Source: Streptomyces coeruleorubidus
GTDB lineage: Bacteria; Actinomycetota; Actinomycetes; Streptomycetales; Streptomycetaceae
Assembly (NCBI RefSeq): GCF_028885415.1
Contig: NZ_CP118527.1
Location: 3,782,001-3,846,000, forward strand
Length of the DNA stretch: 64,000 nucleotides
Direction: 5' to 3'
The position numbers were made by a program, and so were the translations under genes. Every line of letters begins with the position of its first letter. Within the stretch, counting starts at the first letter, position 1. The notes under the pieces were generated by a model that saw only the letters and a program-made list of their open reading frames with translations, made no database searches and was not told the origin of the DNA. Positions 25,183 to 35,300 of the stretch are shown in pieces.

Positions 25183-25872
25183 TCAGTGCTGGTAGCCGTA
25201 GACACCGCGGGCCTGGTCGCGGACGAGGCGGCCCTTCTCGAGTTCGATGACGCGCTTGCGCATCTGGTCCACGATGTTCTGGTCGTGCGTTGCCATCACC
25301 ACGGTCGTGCCCGTCCGGTTGATGCGGTCGAGCAGCTTCATGATGCCGACGGAGGTCTGCGGGTCGAGGTTGCCGGTGGGCTCGTCGGCGATGAGCAGCT
25401 TGGGCCGGTTGACGAAGGCCCGCGCGATGGCGACGCGCTGCTGCTCACCACCGGACAGCTCGCCGGGCATCCGGTCCTCCTTGCCGCCGAGCCCGACGAG
25501 GTCGAGCACCTGCGGCACGGACTTGCGGATCTCGCCGCGCGACTTGCCGATGACCTCCTGCGCGAAGGCGACGTTCTCGCCGACCGTCTTGTTCGGCAGC
25601 AGGCGGAAGTCCTGGAAGACCGTCCCCAGCTGGCGCCGCATCTGCGGCACCTTCCAGTTGGACAGGCGCGCGAGGTCCTTGCCCAGAACGTGCACCTGCC
25701 CGTGGCTGCACCGCTCCTCGCGGAGGATCAGCCGCAGGAAGGTGGACTTTCCGGAGCCGGAGGACCCCACGAGGAAGACGAACTCACCCTTCTCGACCTC
25801 CAGGGAGACATCCCTGAGGGCGGGGCGGGTCTGTTTGGGGTAGACCTTGGAGACGTTGTCGAATCGGATCAC
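25183..25872 (-). CDS. ftsE: FtsE, ATPase of the FtsEX complex
   Basis: The 229-residue ABC ATPase opens [12 protein letters not shown]. It has Walker [10 protein letters not shown] at about 36-44, the Q-loop ([14 protein letters not shown]), the signature [14 protein letters not shown], Walker [13 protein letters not shown] and the switch His in MATHDQNIV. All catalytic residues are intact and length is standard. It heads the ftsE-ftsX operon, with 315 bp to the divergent zinc-ribbon gene; that gap includes an interspersed repeat. Confidence 0.97.
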   Translation of the reverse strand: MIRFDNVSKVYPKQTRPALRDVSLEVEKGEFVFLVGSSGSGKSTFLRLILREERCSHGQVHVLGKDLARLSNWKVPQMRRQLGTVFQDFRLLPNKTVGENVAFAQEVIGKSRGEIRKSVPQVLDLVGLGGKEDRMPGELSGGEQQRVAIARAFVNRPKLLIADEPTGNLDPQTSVGIMKLLDRINRTGTTVVMATHDQNIVDQMRKRVIELEKGRLVRDQARGVYGYQH

Positions 25873-25986
25873 GGATGCACCACGGGTAGCCGGGGGTAGA
25901 TGAGCGTGACCATACGCGAACCGGGCAGCGCACCGCAGTCACCGGTCGCGGTTGCGCATTGGATATGCCGTTTTGTACGCCTCCGA

Positions 25987-26059
25987 GGGGCGCGGGGATG
26001 TATCAATATGCGGCTCCGCCGCCTGGGCGCGACCAGCCCCCACCCGCCCGCAGCCGCGC
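25987..26059. repeat. Streptomyces-type interspersed intergenic repeat, long form
   Basis: The element starts GGGGCGCGGGG, continues TATCAATATGCGGCTCCGCC and GGGCGCGACCAGCCCCCAC and ends near GCCCGCAGCCGCGC. From memory this composite recurs between genes across many Streptomyces chromosomes. It contains a CGGCTCCGCCG dyad and lies in the 315-bp gap between ftsE and the divergent gene at 26188. Nothing else convincing was seen in that gap. A shorter relative occurs at 51608. Confidence 0.6.
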
Positions 26060-26187
26060 AACAATGCACACCCACCTCTCCGGGAGCGACCCGCGCGACC
26101 TCTGGAGGAACCTGGCACAGTGGAGAGGGAACGTTCGCACCGCCGCGAGCGTTACACACAAGGAATCGGCGCAAGGAGGGCGAGCGC

Positions 26188-26379
26188 ATGACGTACGACC
26201 GGCTGGTGTGCGCGAACTGCGCGGCGCCCGTGAGCGAGGGCCGGTGCCCTGTGTGCCGTGCGAACCGCGAGCGGCTGCAGCAGGAGAACTTCCTCGCGGG
26301 TCTGAACCCGATGGCGCTGATCGCACTGCTGGCAGTGCTGATCGCCGCGGTGGCGCTGCTGGCGCACCAGACCGCCTGA
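26188..26379 (+). CDS. 63-residue zinc-ribbon membrane protein
   Basis: From ATG 26188 with a strong AAGGAGG seven bases upstream the product reads VCANCAAPVSEGRCPVC, i.e. CxxC and CxxC pairs 10 residues apart. A short helix and one hydrophobic span (about 40-59) follow. This is a zinc-ribbon anchored by a C-terminal tail. It is divergent from ftsE. No function is known; the fold suggests metal-stabilised protein binding at the inner membrane face. Confidence 0.8.
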   Translation: MTYDRLVCANCAAPVSEGRCPVCRANRERLQQENFLAGLNPMALIALLAVLIAAVALLAHQTA

Positions 26380-26420
26380 CCTGACGCCTGGCGGCGTACT
26401 CAGCGGTCCGAAAGACACGG

Positions 26421-26454
26421 CCGAGGGCCCGGAGCGTTCGCTCCGGGCCCTCGG
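26421..26454. terminator. strong bidirectional hairpin terminator
   Basis: A perfect 15-bp stem (CCGAGGGCCCGGAGC and its complement) closes a GTTC loop, 42 bp past the zinc-ribbon stop and 41 bp past the stop of the convergent LAETG-protein gene. It is the longest perfect stem I found in the window. Confidence 0.85.
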
Positions 26455-26494
26455 CGTTGCGCTGTGCCTACCGTCCGTACGGACGCGGCTACCG

Positions 26495-27112
26495 TCAGGC
26501 GGCAGTCCCGCCGCGGCCGCCCATGAGGCGCGGCAGGACGCGGAAGCCGACACCGCCGGCGATCATCGTGGCGGCGCCGATCACCAGGAAGGTGGTCTGC
26601 GCGGCACCCGTCTCGGCGAGCTCCTGGCCGTTGCCCTGGGCCTGGGCCTGCGGCGCCGCCGGGGTGGCGTCCGAGCCGGTGTCGGTGAGGGACGAGGAGC
26701 CCTCCTCCTGCGGGGAGGTGCCGCCGTCGGGGTCGGCGGCGTTGCCGCCGCCGTTGCCACCTCCGTTGCCGTTGCCGCCGCCGTTGCCGTTCCCGTTGCC
26801 CGGGTCGGTCGGCTGGGCCGTCGGGTCCTCGGTCGGCTCGGTGGGCTCGTCCGTGGGCTCGGTCGGCTCGTCGGTGGGCTCCTCGGTCGACGGCGGGTCG
26901 GTCGGGAGGCCCGTCGGCGGGTCGGTGGGGAGCTCAGTGGGAACCGGCGGCGTCGGAGTCGGGGTGGGCGACTCGTCGGCGCACAGGATGCCGAGCAGGC
27001 AGTCCTCGGCCTCCGCGGCGGATGCGGCACCGGCGGCGGTCAGCGAGGCACCGGCCGCGATCACGGCGCCGGCCGCGATCCGCGCGACACGGATCCGCGT
27101 CTTCTTCGTCAT
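26495..27112 (-). CDS. secreted wall-anchored protein with LAETG sortase signal
   Basis: The 205-residue protein has a signal peptide (basic start, hydrophobic 9-30, cleavage near ASA-AEAED at about 32). A short cysteine-bearing segment (EDCLLGILCADE) follows, then a P/T/E/D-rich stalk and a G/N-rich region. It ends in ELAETG near residue 168, a hydrophobic span and a basic tail. LAETG is the class E sortase recognition form used by Streptomyces (as in long chaplins). The stalk is low-complexity, so the functional part may be only the small Cys-containing N-terminus. Ligand or role unknown. Confidence 0.85.
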   Translation of the reverse strand: MTKKTRIRVARIAAGAVIAAGASLTAAGAASAAEAEDCLLGILCADESPTPTPTPPVPTELPTDPPTGLPTDPPSTEEPTDEPTEPTDEPTEPTEDPTAQPTDPGNGNGNGGGNGNGGGNGGGNAADPDGGTSPQEEGSSSLTDTGSDATPAAPQAQAQGNGQELAETGAAQTTFLVIGAATMIAGGVGFRVLPRLMGGRGGTAA

Positions 27113-27236
27113 GTGGTTGCTACCCCCAGTAGCTCATCGTCATTAGGCAGCGTTTGGAGCTGTGCTCGACGGGGGTAGCTGCGGTGAAGAGCCCCCCGGT
27201 TCACATGCGCCCCAGTAGACACGCATGCCGCGCTTT

Positions 27237-27265
27237 ACCCTTCCCATTTTTCAAAGACACGTCAA
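27237..27265 (-). promoter_or_regulatory. possible promoter of the LAETG-protein gene
   Basis: On the minus strand TTGACG (27265-27260) is followed 17 bases later by AAGGGT (27242-27237). The -35 is a good match to the housekeeping consensus and the -10 a weak one. It lies in the A+T-richest part of the 291-bp gap between prfB and this gene, about 125 bp upstream of the start. Nothing else but the prfB terminator was seen in the gap. Confidence 0.3.
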
Positions 27266-27358
27266 GGGCGTTTGCGGGCGCCATGTCCAAGTACGGGGCC
27301 AATGCCGGGAGTCTGACTCTGTGAGTGTGACGTAAAACCCAGACATGCAGGCACAGAA

Positions 27359-27393
27359 AAGGCAACTGCCGCCCTGACGTCGGCAGTTGCCTT
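27359..27393 (-). terminator. intrinsic terminator of prfB
   Basis: AAGGCAACTGCCG and CGGCAGTTGCCTT form a perfect 13-bp stem with a 9-base loop. On the minus strand the stem is followed by TTTTCTG. It begins 11 bp past the prfB stop. Confidence 0.88.
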
Positions 27394-27403
27394 ATCGACA
27401 AAC

Positions 27404-28510
27404 TTACTTCTCCTGCTGCTTGCGCCAGCGAATTCCGGCTTCGAGGAACCCGTCGATCTCGCCGTTGAAAACGGCCTCGGGGTTACCGACCTCGAACTCG
27501 GTGCGCAGGTCCTTGACCATCTGGTACGGGTGCAGCACGTACGAACGCATCTGGTTGCCCCAGGAGTTGCCGCCGTCGCCCTTGAGGGCGTCCATCTTGG
27601 CCTGCTCCTCCTGGCGGCGCCGCTCCAGCAGCTTGGCCTGGAGCACGTTCATGGCCGTTGCCTTGTTCTGGATCTGCGATCGCTCGTTCTGACAGGAGAC
27701 GACGATGCCGGTGGGGATGTGGGTGAGGCGCACCGCGGAGTCGGTCGTGTTGACGCCCTGGCCGCCGGGGCCGGACGAGCGGTACACGTCCACCCGCAGT
27801 TCGGACTCGTCGATCTCGATGTGGTCGGTCTGCTCGACCACGGGAAGGATCTCGACGCCCGCGAAGGACGTCTGGCGGCGCCCCTGGTTGTCGAAGGGCG
27901 AGATGCGCACCAGCCGGTGCGTGCCCTGCTCGACGGAGAGCGTGCCGTACGCGTAGGGCGCCTGGACGGCGAAGGTGGTCGACTTGATGCCGGCCTCCTC
28001 CGCGTACGACGTCTCGTAGATCTCGGTCTTGAAGCCGCGCTGCTCGGCCCACCGCAGGTACATGCGCTGGAGCTTCTCGGCGAAGTCGGCGGCGTCGACG
28101 CCGCCCGCCTCGGCGCGGATGTTCACCAGGGCCTCACGGGCGTCGTACTCGCCGGAGAGGAGCGTGCGGACCTCCATCTCGTCCAGCGCCTTCTTCACGG
28201 CGGTGAGCTCGGACTCCGCCTCGGCGCGGGTGTCCGGGTCGTCCTCCTCCTCCGCCATCTCGAAGAGGACGGCGAGGTCGTCGATACGACCGCGCAGGGC
28301 CTCGGCCTTGCGCACCTCGGCCTGGAGGTGGGACAGCTTGCTGGTGATCTTCTGCGCCTCGTCGGGGTTGTCCCACAGGGACGGCGCGGCCGCCTGCTCC
28401 TCGAGCACGGCGATGTCTGCCCTCAGCCTGTCGAGGTCCAGAACGGCCTCGATCGACTCCATGGTCGAGGAGAGGGACTTGAGCTCTTCGGATACATCGA
28501 CGACTGCCAC
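27404..28510 (-). CDS. prfB: peptide chain release factor 2
   Basis: The 368-residue protein has the RF2 tripeptide SPF in [14 protein letters not shown], which reads UGA/UAA, and GGQ in [20 protein letters not shown] for peptidyl-tRNA hydrolysis. The frame is continuous from the start: there is no in-frame UGA near codon 26, so the programmed frameshift known from E. coli prfB is absent, as in other actinobacteria. The GTG start at 28510 has GGAGG only one base away, an unusually tight spacing. A 358-bp spacer with local duplications separates it from the kinase gene upstream. Confidence 0.96.
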   Translation of the reverse strand: MAVVDVSEELKSLSSTMESIEAVLDLDRLRADIAVLEEQAAAPSLWDNPDEAQKITSKLSHLQAEVRKAEALRGRIDDLAVLFEMAEEEDDPDTRAEAESELTAVKKALDEMEVRTLLSGEYDAREALVNIRAEAGGVDAADFAEKLQRMYLRWAEQRGFKTEIYETSYAEEAGIKSTTFAVQAPYAYGTLSVEQGTHRLVRISPFDNQGRRQTSFAGVEILPVVEQTDHIEIDESELRVDVYRSSGPGGQGVNTTDSAVRLTHIPTGIVVSCQNERSQIQNKATAMNVLQAKLLERRRQEEQAKMDALKGDGGNSWGNQMRSYVLHPYQMVKDLRTEFEVGNPEAVFNGEIDGFLEAGIRWRKQQEK

Positions 28511-28644
28511 GCCTCCAGCGTAACGGCTCCGCCCGTCGGCCAGCGCCGGGCCGTCGGAGCCGACGGGTCAGGGGGCGGGGGCACCGACTCCCTGGCGCCC
28601 TACGGCACCGGGCGCCGGTCAAGCCGTCGACGGCCGGGCACCAC

Positions 28645-28886
28645 CTCCGACCCCTGCCGCCGTCGGCTTCACCCGTCCTGGCCTCGGGAGAGGACAGGGG
28701 GACTACGGGGCAAAGCTCCTCATGCCCCCGCGCCACCCCACGCCGGTCGCCCCTCGGCGACAAGCCAGAACCCGTCTCCGAGGCGACAGCCAGACCCCGG
28801 CTCCGACCCCCGCCGCCGTCGGCTTCACCCGTCCTACGCCGTCGGCCACATCCGTTCTCCGGGGCAGGTCAGGGGGACTGCGGGGC
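28645..28886. repeat. split duplication in the pkaB-prfB spacer
   Basis: A 35-bp block beginning CTCCGACCCC and ending CACCCGTCCT occurs at 28645-28679 and 28801-28835 with one mismatch. A second shared block, GG(A/T)CAGGGGGACT(A/G)CGGGGC, occurs at 28692-28711 and 28867-28886. The downstream copy includes the pkaB stop codon. Between them are two 25-26-bp tandem units (28756-28781 and 28782-28806) starting GGCGACA. The 358-bp spacer (28511-28868) therefore arose largely by local duplication of the pkaB 3' end; no gene is supported in it. Confidence 0.75.
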
Positions 28887-30116
28887 CGAGTTCTTCGTGT
28901 CCTGGGGAGGGGTGCTCGCGTCGTCGCCCGATGTGGAGAGCCATGCTCCGACGCCGACCGCCGCCGCCAGGGCGACCGCTCCCGCGCCCAGGGCCACGCG
29001 GCGGCGTCGGGCGATGGCGCGGTTGCGGGCCGAGCCCGGCCGGGGCGTGCCCGATGCGCGCGGGGCCCGGGCCGTGCCGTGTGCGCCCCCGGCCAGCTCG
29101 TCGGGTGCAGGTACGCGCATCGAGGTGTGCGTGTCCCGGTTGGAGTCGGCCGGTTTCGCGCCCGGCACCAGGGGGACCGCGCCCCGCCGCCGGATCCGCT
29201 CCCCCGCCGGTGCCGGTCCGGCGGGCTGCTCCTCGCGGTCCGACTCCTCGGCGGACTCCGTGTCCGGCTCGTCCACCTCCAGCGGCGGCATGCCCGCCAG
29301 CATCGGCAGCAGCTCCCGCAGCCGCGCCCCGAGCTCCGAGGCCCGCAGGCGCGACGCCGGCGCCTTGGCCAGGCACTGCACGAGCAGCTGCCACAGCTCG
29401 TCCGGGATGCCGGGCAGCGGGACGACCGTCTCCGTGACGTGCCGGCGCAGGACCGCGCCCGGGTGGCCGCCGCCGAACGGGGTGAAGCCCGCGAGCAGCT
29501 CGTAGAGGACCGTGGCGAGCGCGTAGATGTCGACGGAGGCGCGGGGCGGCAGGCCTTCGACGATCTCCGGGGCGAGGTAGTCCGGCGTGCCGATGATCTT
29601 CGTGGCCTTGGTGCGGCGCGGGGTGTCGATGAGTTTGGCCACACCGAAGTCGGTCAGCAGCGCGCGGTGGGAGCGGCCCGGGCCCAGGGGGCCCTGCATG
29701 TCCAGGAGCACGTTCTCCGGCTTCACGTCCCGGTGCACGACGCCCGCGGCATGCGCGGCCGCCAGGCCGTCGGCGATGTCGGCCGAGATCGCGACGGCCG
29801 CCTCGGGCGCGAGGCGCCGGTCCCGCTCCAGCCGGGTCCGCAGGTCGGTGCCCCGCACGAGGTCCATGACCAGCGCCAGGTCGTTGCCGTCCACGACCAG
29901 GTCGCGCACCGACACCACGTGCGGGTGCTCCAGGCCGAGCAGCGCCGTCCGCTCCTGCACGAAGCGCCCGACGAGCTCCTGGTCGGAGGCGAGGTCCTCG
30001 CGCAGCAGCTTGATGGCGACCGGGCCTTCGGGACCCTCACCCAGCCACACCGTGCCGGCGCTGCCCCGCCCCAGGATCTGGTGGGCGGTGTACCGGCTGC
30101 CGATCTTCCGTGCCAA
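28869..30116 (-). CDS. pkaB: PkaB, membrane Ser/Thr protein kinase
   Basis: The 415-residue protein has a complete Hanks kinase domain at about 9-270: GRGSAGTV glycine loop, VAIKLL lysine, VHRDVKPEN catalytic loop, DFGVAKL, and a GTPDYLAPE activation segment end. A juxtamembrane linker rich in acidic and R/P residues, one span at about 375-395 and a short 18-residue external tail follow. There is no PASTA domain. Length and pairing with a longer kinase match S. coelicolor pkaB/pkaA. It follows pkaA by 122 bp on the same strand. Targets unknown; an FHA protein is encoded divergently. Confidence 0.92.
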   Translation of the reverse strand: MARKIGSRYTAHQILGRGSAGTVWLGEGPEGPVAIKLLREDLASDQELVGRFVQERTALLGLEHPHVVSVRDLVVDGNDLALVMDLVRGTDLRTRLERDRRLAPEAAVAISADIADGLAAAHAAGVVHRDVKPENVLLDMQGPLGPGRSHRALLTDFGVAKLIDTPRRTKATKIIGTPDYLAPEIVEGLPPRASVDIYALATVLYELLAGFTPFGGGHPGAVLRRHVTETVVPLPGIPDELWQLLVQCLAKAPASRLRASELGARLRELLPMLAGMPPLEVDEPDTESAEESDREEQPAGPAPAGERIRRRGAVPLVPGAKPADSNRDTHTSMRVPAPDELAGGAHGTARAPRASGTPRPGSARNRAIARRRRVALGAGAVALAAAVGVGAWLSTSGDDASTPPQDTKNSAPQSP

Positions 30117-30238
30117 GGCTGCTCCTACCGACGCGTGTTGTCGTTAAAACTACGCGCCCGGAGAGCCAACCTTCACTGCCGAGGCAGAAATCACCCGCCA
30201 GGTGTCGACAAATCACCAACCCCGCAGGGCGGTTCCGG

Positions 30239-31936
30239 TCAGTTCGTGCCGGAACTGCTTCCCAGCTTCTCGAACCAGCCGGTCACGGTGTTGAACCAGT
30301 CGGTCAGCTGGTCCCAGTAGCCCTTGCCGGTGCCGATCCACTCCTGGAGCGGGCTCAGTTCCCAGATCAGCCAACCGGCGACGAACAGGATGACGATCGA
30401 GAAGAGACAGCCCTTCAGGCAGCCAAGCCCGGGGATCCGCATCCGGTTGGCGCTGCGCTGCCGGGGCTCGCGCGGGGGCCGCTGCGGCTGCTGGGGCTGG
30501 GGCGGCGGTGCGGGCGGGGCGTAGCGCTGCGGCGGCTGGGGCCGCTGGGGCTGCGGGGCGTACTGCTGGGGCTGCTGCTGCGGATGGCCGTAGCCGGGCC
30601 CGGGCGGGGGTGCCTGGCGCCGCGGGGGCTGCTGCTGCGGCCGGGCGACCTGCCGCTGGGGGCGGCGGCGCAGCGGGTCCTCGTTGGGGTCGAGGTACTG
30701 GACCTGCGTCTGTTCGTTGCGGTCGCGGGCGGCCCGCAGCTGGTTCTGCCAGGGGTGCGGATCCTCGGGTCCGCCCTGCTGGCCGTGCTGGCCCTGCTGA
30801 CCGGGGTGGCCGGGCGAGCCCGGCGGGACCGGCGGCATCACGGCCGTCGGGTCGGCCGCGCCCCGGCCCGGCAGGACTGCGGTGGGATCGGCGGCGCCGG
30901 CCGGGCCGCCGGTGTGCGGCATGACGCTGGTCGCGGCGTTCGGGTCGTACGAGCCCGCGCCCTGCGGGAGGACCTGGGTGGGGTCGGCTTCGCCCGCGCC
31001 GGGCGTGTCCGGCACGGGCGCGGGCGCCGGGTCGGGCACCAGGAGGGCGCCGACGCCCTCGGCGGCGGCGATCTGCGCGGAGTTCGCGTGCACCCCGATG
31101 CCCTCGGCGACCACGCGCAGACCGCGGGCGAGGTTCTCGGCGCTGGGCCGCTCGTCCGGGTTCTTGCGCAGGCAGCGCTCGATGATCGTCCACAGCGGGT
31201 CGGGGACCGTGGAGGGACGGCGCGGCTCGGCGCTCAGGTGCTGGTGCAGCACCTCCAGGGCGGAGCCGCCGGAGAACGGCGGGCGGCCGGTGACCAGCTC
31301 GTACAGCAGGATGCCGGCGCCGTAGATGTCGACGGCGGAGGTCTGCGGGCGGCCCTCGGCGGACTCGGGCGCGACGTAGGCGGGCGTCCCGACGAACTCC
31401 TGGGTGCGGGTCAGGCCCGGCGAGTCGGCCAGGCGGGCGATGCCGAAGTCGGTCAGCAGCGGGTGCATCTGCCCGTCGTACTGCTGGAGCAGCACGTTCG
31501 CCGGCTTGAGGTCGCGGTGGACCACGCCGTCGGCGTGGCTGGCGGCGAGCGCGTCGGCGATCTGGGCGGTGAGCAGGGCGGCTGCGACAGGGCTGAAGGG
31601 CCCGTTCTCGCGCAGGTAGCGGTGCAGGTCGGGGCCCTCGACGAGGTCCATGACCAGCGCCAGCAGCTCGCCCTCGACGACCAGGTCGCGGACCCGGACG
31701 ATGTTCGGGTGGGTCAGCCGGAGCAGGACGGAGCGCTCCCGGAGGAACCGCATGACGATGTCCGGGTCGCTGGCCAGCTCCTCCTTGAGGACCTTGATCG
31801 CGACGGTCTCGCCGGGCTGTCCCGGCACGGCCGCCTCGGCGCCCGCGGTCTCGCGCTGGCGGGCTCGCCAGACGGTGCCCGTGGCGCCGCGCCCGAGCGG
31901 CTCCTCGAGCAGGTACTTGCTGCCTACCGGCCGCAC
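30239..31936 (-). CDS. pkaA: PkaA, membrane Ser/Thr protein kinase with Pro/Gln-rich linker
   Basis: The 565-residue protein has a kinase domain at about 8-280: GRGATGTV, VAIKVLKEEL, VVHRDLKPANV, DFGIARL, GTPAYVAPE. A linker of about 230 residues (P, Q, G-rich, with repeated ADPTAV(M/L)P motifs whose Thr residues are candidate autophosphorylation/FHA sites) leads to one span (about 517-538) and a 27-residue external tail. It is divergent from the FHA/FtsK-like gene across a 380-bp promoter region. All catalytic residues are intact. Confidence 0.92.
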   Translation of the reverse strand: MRPVGSKYLLEEPLGRGATGTVWRARQRETAGAEAAVPGQPGETVAIKVLKEELASDPDIVMRFLRERSVLLRLTHPNIVRVRDLVVEGELLALVMDLVEGPDLHRYLRENGPFSPVAAALLTAQIADALAASHADGVVHRDLKPANVLLQQYDGQMHPLLTDFGIARLADSPGLTRTQEFVGTPAYVAPESAEGRPQTSAVDIYGAGILLYELVTGRPPFSGGSALEVLHQHLSAEPRRPSTVPDPLWTIIERCLRKNPDERPSAENLARGLRVVAEGIGVHANSAQIAAAEGVGALLVPDPAPAPVPDTPGAGEADPTQVLPQGAGSYDPNAATSVMPHTGGPAGAADPTAVLPGRGAADPTAVMPPVPPGSPGHPGQQGQHGQQGGPEDPHPWQNQLRAARDRNEQTQVQYLDPNEDPLRRRPQRQVARPQQQPPRRQAPPPGPGYGHPQQQPQQYAPQPQRPQPPQRYAPPAPPPQPQQPQRPPREPRQRSANRMRIPGLGCLKGCLFSIVILFVAGWLIWELSPLQEWIGTGKGYWDQLTDWFNTVTGWFEKLGSSSGTN

Positions 31937-32046
31937 GTCATGCGCTCCCTGGTGCTTGCCTTGCCTGCTGGCCTGTCCGACCCACTGTAGTGCCGTGCCG
32001 CCGGGGACCGGGGTGTCGTCATTCTGTGGGTCTTACGTATGCGTTC

Positions 32047-32078
32047 TCGCACGCGTTCGAATTTCGCACGTGTTCGAA
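32047..32078. promoter_or_regulatory. 15-bp direct repeat in the pkaA / FHA-gene divergent region
   Basis: TCGCACGCGTTCGAA (32047-32061) and TCGCACGTGTTCGAA (32064-32078) differ at one base and are 17 bp apart; each ends in TTCGAA. They lie in the 380-bp gap (31937-32316) about 110 bp upstream of pkaA. The same gap holds a 9-bp inverted pair, CAAGTGATC (32132-32140) and GATCACTTG (32191-32199), 50 bp apart, and is less G+C-rich than its neighbours. No gene is supported in it. The repeats look like a regulator binding site. Confidence 0.5.
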
Positions 32079-32316
32079 GGAAAGACGCTCACCTCGGTCT
32101 CGTGGTTGCCGAGAGTGAGCGTGACCGATCTCAAGTGATCGCGAGTGGGTCTTCTCTCAGGCACTTTTGCGGGCAGAGCCGACCAATCAAGATCACTTGT
32201 TCCGGAGCGAGGGGCGCGCTGTCAGTGGCAGGTGCGAGGATGCGTGCAGTACTGGCCGACGTGCTGGGGCGGGGTGGGGGGACTCCGCGCCCGGGCAGAA
32301 GGGACCGCTGACGGCG

Positions 32317-35300
32317 ATGCAGATCCGGCTGACCGTCGTAGACCCGCTGGGCCTGGCGGCTCCGGCTCGGGACCGCGCCGCGCGCTGCGACGTGCTGGTC
32401 ACTGCGCCCGCCGGGACGGCGCTCGCGGCGGTGGCCTCGGCGCTCTCCCAGGTTGTCCTCGGCGGTGACGGCTCGGGCTCCCCGGTGCTGTACGCCGGGG
32501 AGCAGCGGCTCGATGCCCAGCGCTGCACGCTCGGCGAGCCCCCGCTGACCGACGGTGCCGTGCTGTCCGTGGGCGCGCCGGGCGAGCCGGAGCCGCATCC
32601 CGAGCTGGACGACGCCCCGGCCCAGCTCCAGGTGGTCGCCGGGCCCGACGCCGGCGGCGTCCACCTGCTGCACGGCGGCGAGATCCGCATCGGCCGCTCC
32701 GCCGACGCCGACGTGCCGCTCGACGACCCGGACGTCTCCCGGCTGCACTGCGCGGTGACGGTGAGCGCCGACGGCCGCGTCTCGGTCGCCGACCTCGACT
32801 CCACGAACGGCACGACGCTGGACGGCGCGCGTGTGGCCGGCCGGGCGGTCCGTTTCGCCCCCGGGGCGCTGCTGCGGATCGGCGAATCGGCTCTGCGGCT
32901 GGCTCCCGCCGGGGGGCCGGGGGGCCGGGTGGACACGACGCCGGACGGGGAGGGGCACGTACGAGTGCCGGGGCCTGCCGGCACCGGCGGAGTGGGGGCG
33001 GATACGCGCGCGTCGGGCCCGATCCCTGCCGGGCCTTCCGGGTCTGCCGGGCCTTCCGGTGCTTACGGGGCTGCCCGCCCTGCCGGTCCTGCCGACCCTG
33101 CCGGTCCTGCCGACCCTGCCGGGCCGACTCATCACGCTTACGGCTCGGCGGCCCGGGGCACTCCGGGCACCGCTGGGCGCGGCTCCGGGGACTCGGCGGT
33201 GGTGCCGGGGCAGGGCGGGGCGCCTCGGGTCGAGAGCAAGGGTGCGGGAGCGGCCGCGCAGGCTTCACGGCCGGCCGCCGGGGGCGGGCCGGGGGCCGCG
33301 CAGGGCGGATTCCGGGCCGCTGCCGGTGAGCACGGGCCGGGCATCGCCCGGGGTCAGGGGGACTCGGAGCCCGTCGTCCGGGCTCCCCGGCAGCGCGATG
33401 CCGCCGCGGGCTCGTCGGCAACGACCTCCCCCGACGGCGTCACCAGCACTCCCCGGCAGCGCGATGCGACGCAGGCCGGGCTCGGTGCCGGGGACACGCA
33501 CGCGGGGCGCTCCGGGACCGGGGCGCCGGACGGGGCGTTCGGTGACGGGGGCACGGCAGGTTCCGGCCAGGACGCCGGAACAGTGGACGGCGTAGTCCCT
33601 CATGCCCGGGCCGGGGGCCAGGCGGCTCCCCGTCCGACGGCTCCCACCCACACCGGTGCGCTCTCCCCGGCAGACGCCACGGACGAGCGGTCCGGTCGCG
33701 GGCGCAAGGGCACTCCCCTCCGGGGCACCGACGTTCCGCCGGGGACGCGCAGGCTGGGCGGGCTCGGGGCGTGGGCGCGGCGGTTGGCCGGAGGGCGTGG
33801 CGAGCAGGGGGCGCCCGCGCGCGGGACATACGAAGACGAGCCGGCCGAAGTGGCGGCCGATCGCTCGGCCGTCGGGCCGGCGGTGCCGGAGACCTGGCCG
33901 GATCCGGCCGCGCTGCTGCTGACGGCGCTGGGACCGGGACCCCGGCTGTGGGAGCGCGGCCCGGGCCACCCGGAAGCGCTCGCCGTGCGGCTCGGTACGG
34001 CCGACCGGGCGGCACCGGACGGCTCGGGCCTGCTGCCCGCGGTGCCGGTGACCTCCGGGCTGCGCGAGGTCGGCGCGCTGGGACTGGCCGGGCCGCAGGC
34101 GCGGCTCGCCGGGCTGGCCCGTGCCGTGCTGGCGCAGCTCACCGCGCTGCACTCCCCCGACACCTTGGAGATCGTCCTGATCGCCGCGGACCGCTCCCGC
34201 CCCCTGGAGGAGCGCACCGCCGAGTGGGGCTGGCTGGGCTGGCTGCCGCATGTCCGTCCCGGGCACGGGCAGGACTGCCGCCTGCTGCTCGCCTACGACC
34301 GGGAACAGGCCGCCGCCCGCACGGACGAGCTCCTCCGCCGCCTGGAGGACCAGCTGGCGGACGCGGGAGGCGGCGCCGCGGGGGCCGACGGACTGCTGGG
34401 CAACGTGCGGTTCTCCAGGGCCCGGGAAACCGACGGCCCGAGCGGCAACGCGCCGGGCCCCGATGCCGACAACCCCGTGCCCGGCACCGCCGGTCCCGTG
34501 CCCCGTCGCCCCTCCTGGGCCCGGGACGACACCCCCGCCCCCGACCCGGCCGCCGACTTCCCCGGCCCCTACACCGTCGTCGTCGTGGACGGCGACCCCG
34601 GCGGAGCCGACCTGCGTGAGGCCGTGGCACGGCTGGCGCTGGAAGGCCCCCGGGCCGGGATCCATGTCGTCTGCCTGGCCGAGACCGCAGCCGCCTCCCC
34701 CGCCTCGCCCGTGACGGAGACGTACGAGGCGGCCTGCTCGGTGGCGCCGACGTTCCGGCAGTGCGGTGCGGTCGCGCTGCTCAGCGGGGACGTGGCGACG
34801 GCGCTGCGGCTGATGCGCGTGGCCCGGGTCGGCGGCGCCTCGGGACCGGTCGGGCCCGTGGGCCACGGCACCATCGCCACCGTCGACGCCGTCTCGCCCG
34901 CGTGGGCCGAGCGGTTCGCGCGGGCGCTGGCGCCGCTGCGTACGGACGGCGCGACGAGTGGGCCTCAGCCGCGCGTCTCCGCGCCCCTGCCCCAGGCGGC
35001 GCGGCTGCTGGACGAGCTGGGCCTGGCCCGGGCCACCCCGGCGTCGCTGATGGCGCGCTGGGCGGACGCGGCCGACGACACCGAGGCACTGGGCGGGCGG
35101 GTGCGCGCGGTGCTGGGCGCCGGTCCGCGCGGCCCGGTCTGCGCGGACCTCGCCGCCCAGGGCCCGCATCTGCTGATCGAGGGCCCGCCGGGCAGCGGCC
35201 GCACGGAGCTGCTGCGGGCGGTCGTCGCGTCCCTGGCCGCCGCCGAGCGGCCGGACCGGCTGGGCATCGTGCTGGTCGACGGCCGGGGCGGCCCGGGCGC

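Noticed and set aside
28703..29644. Open frames in the prfB-pkaB spacer and pkaB antisense
   Set aside because: The spacer consists of duplicated fragments and the frames have Arg/Ser/Pro shadow composition.
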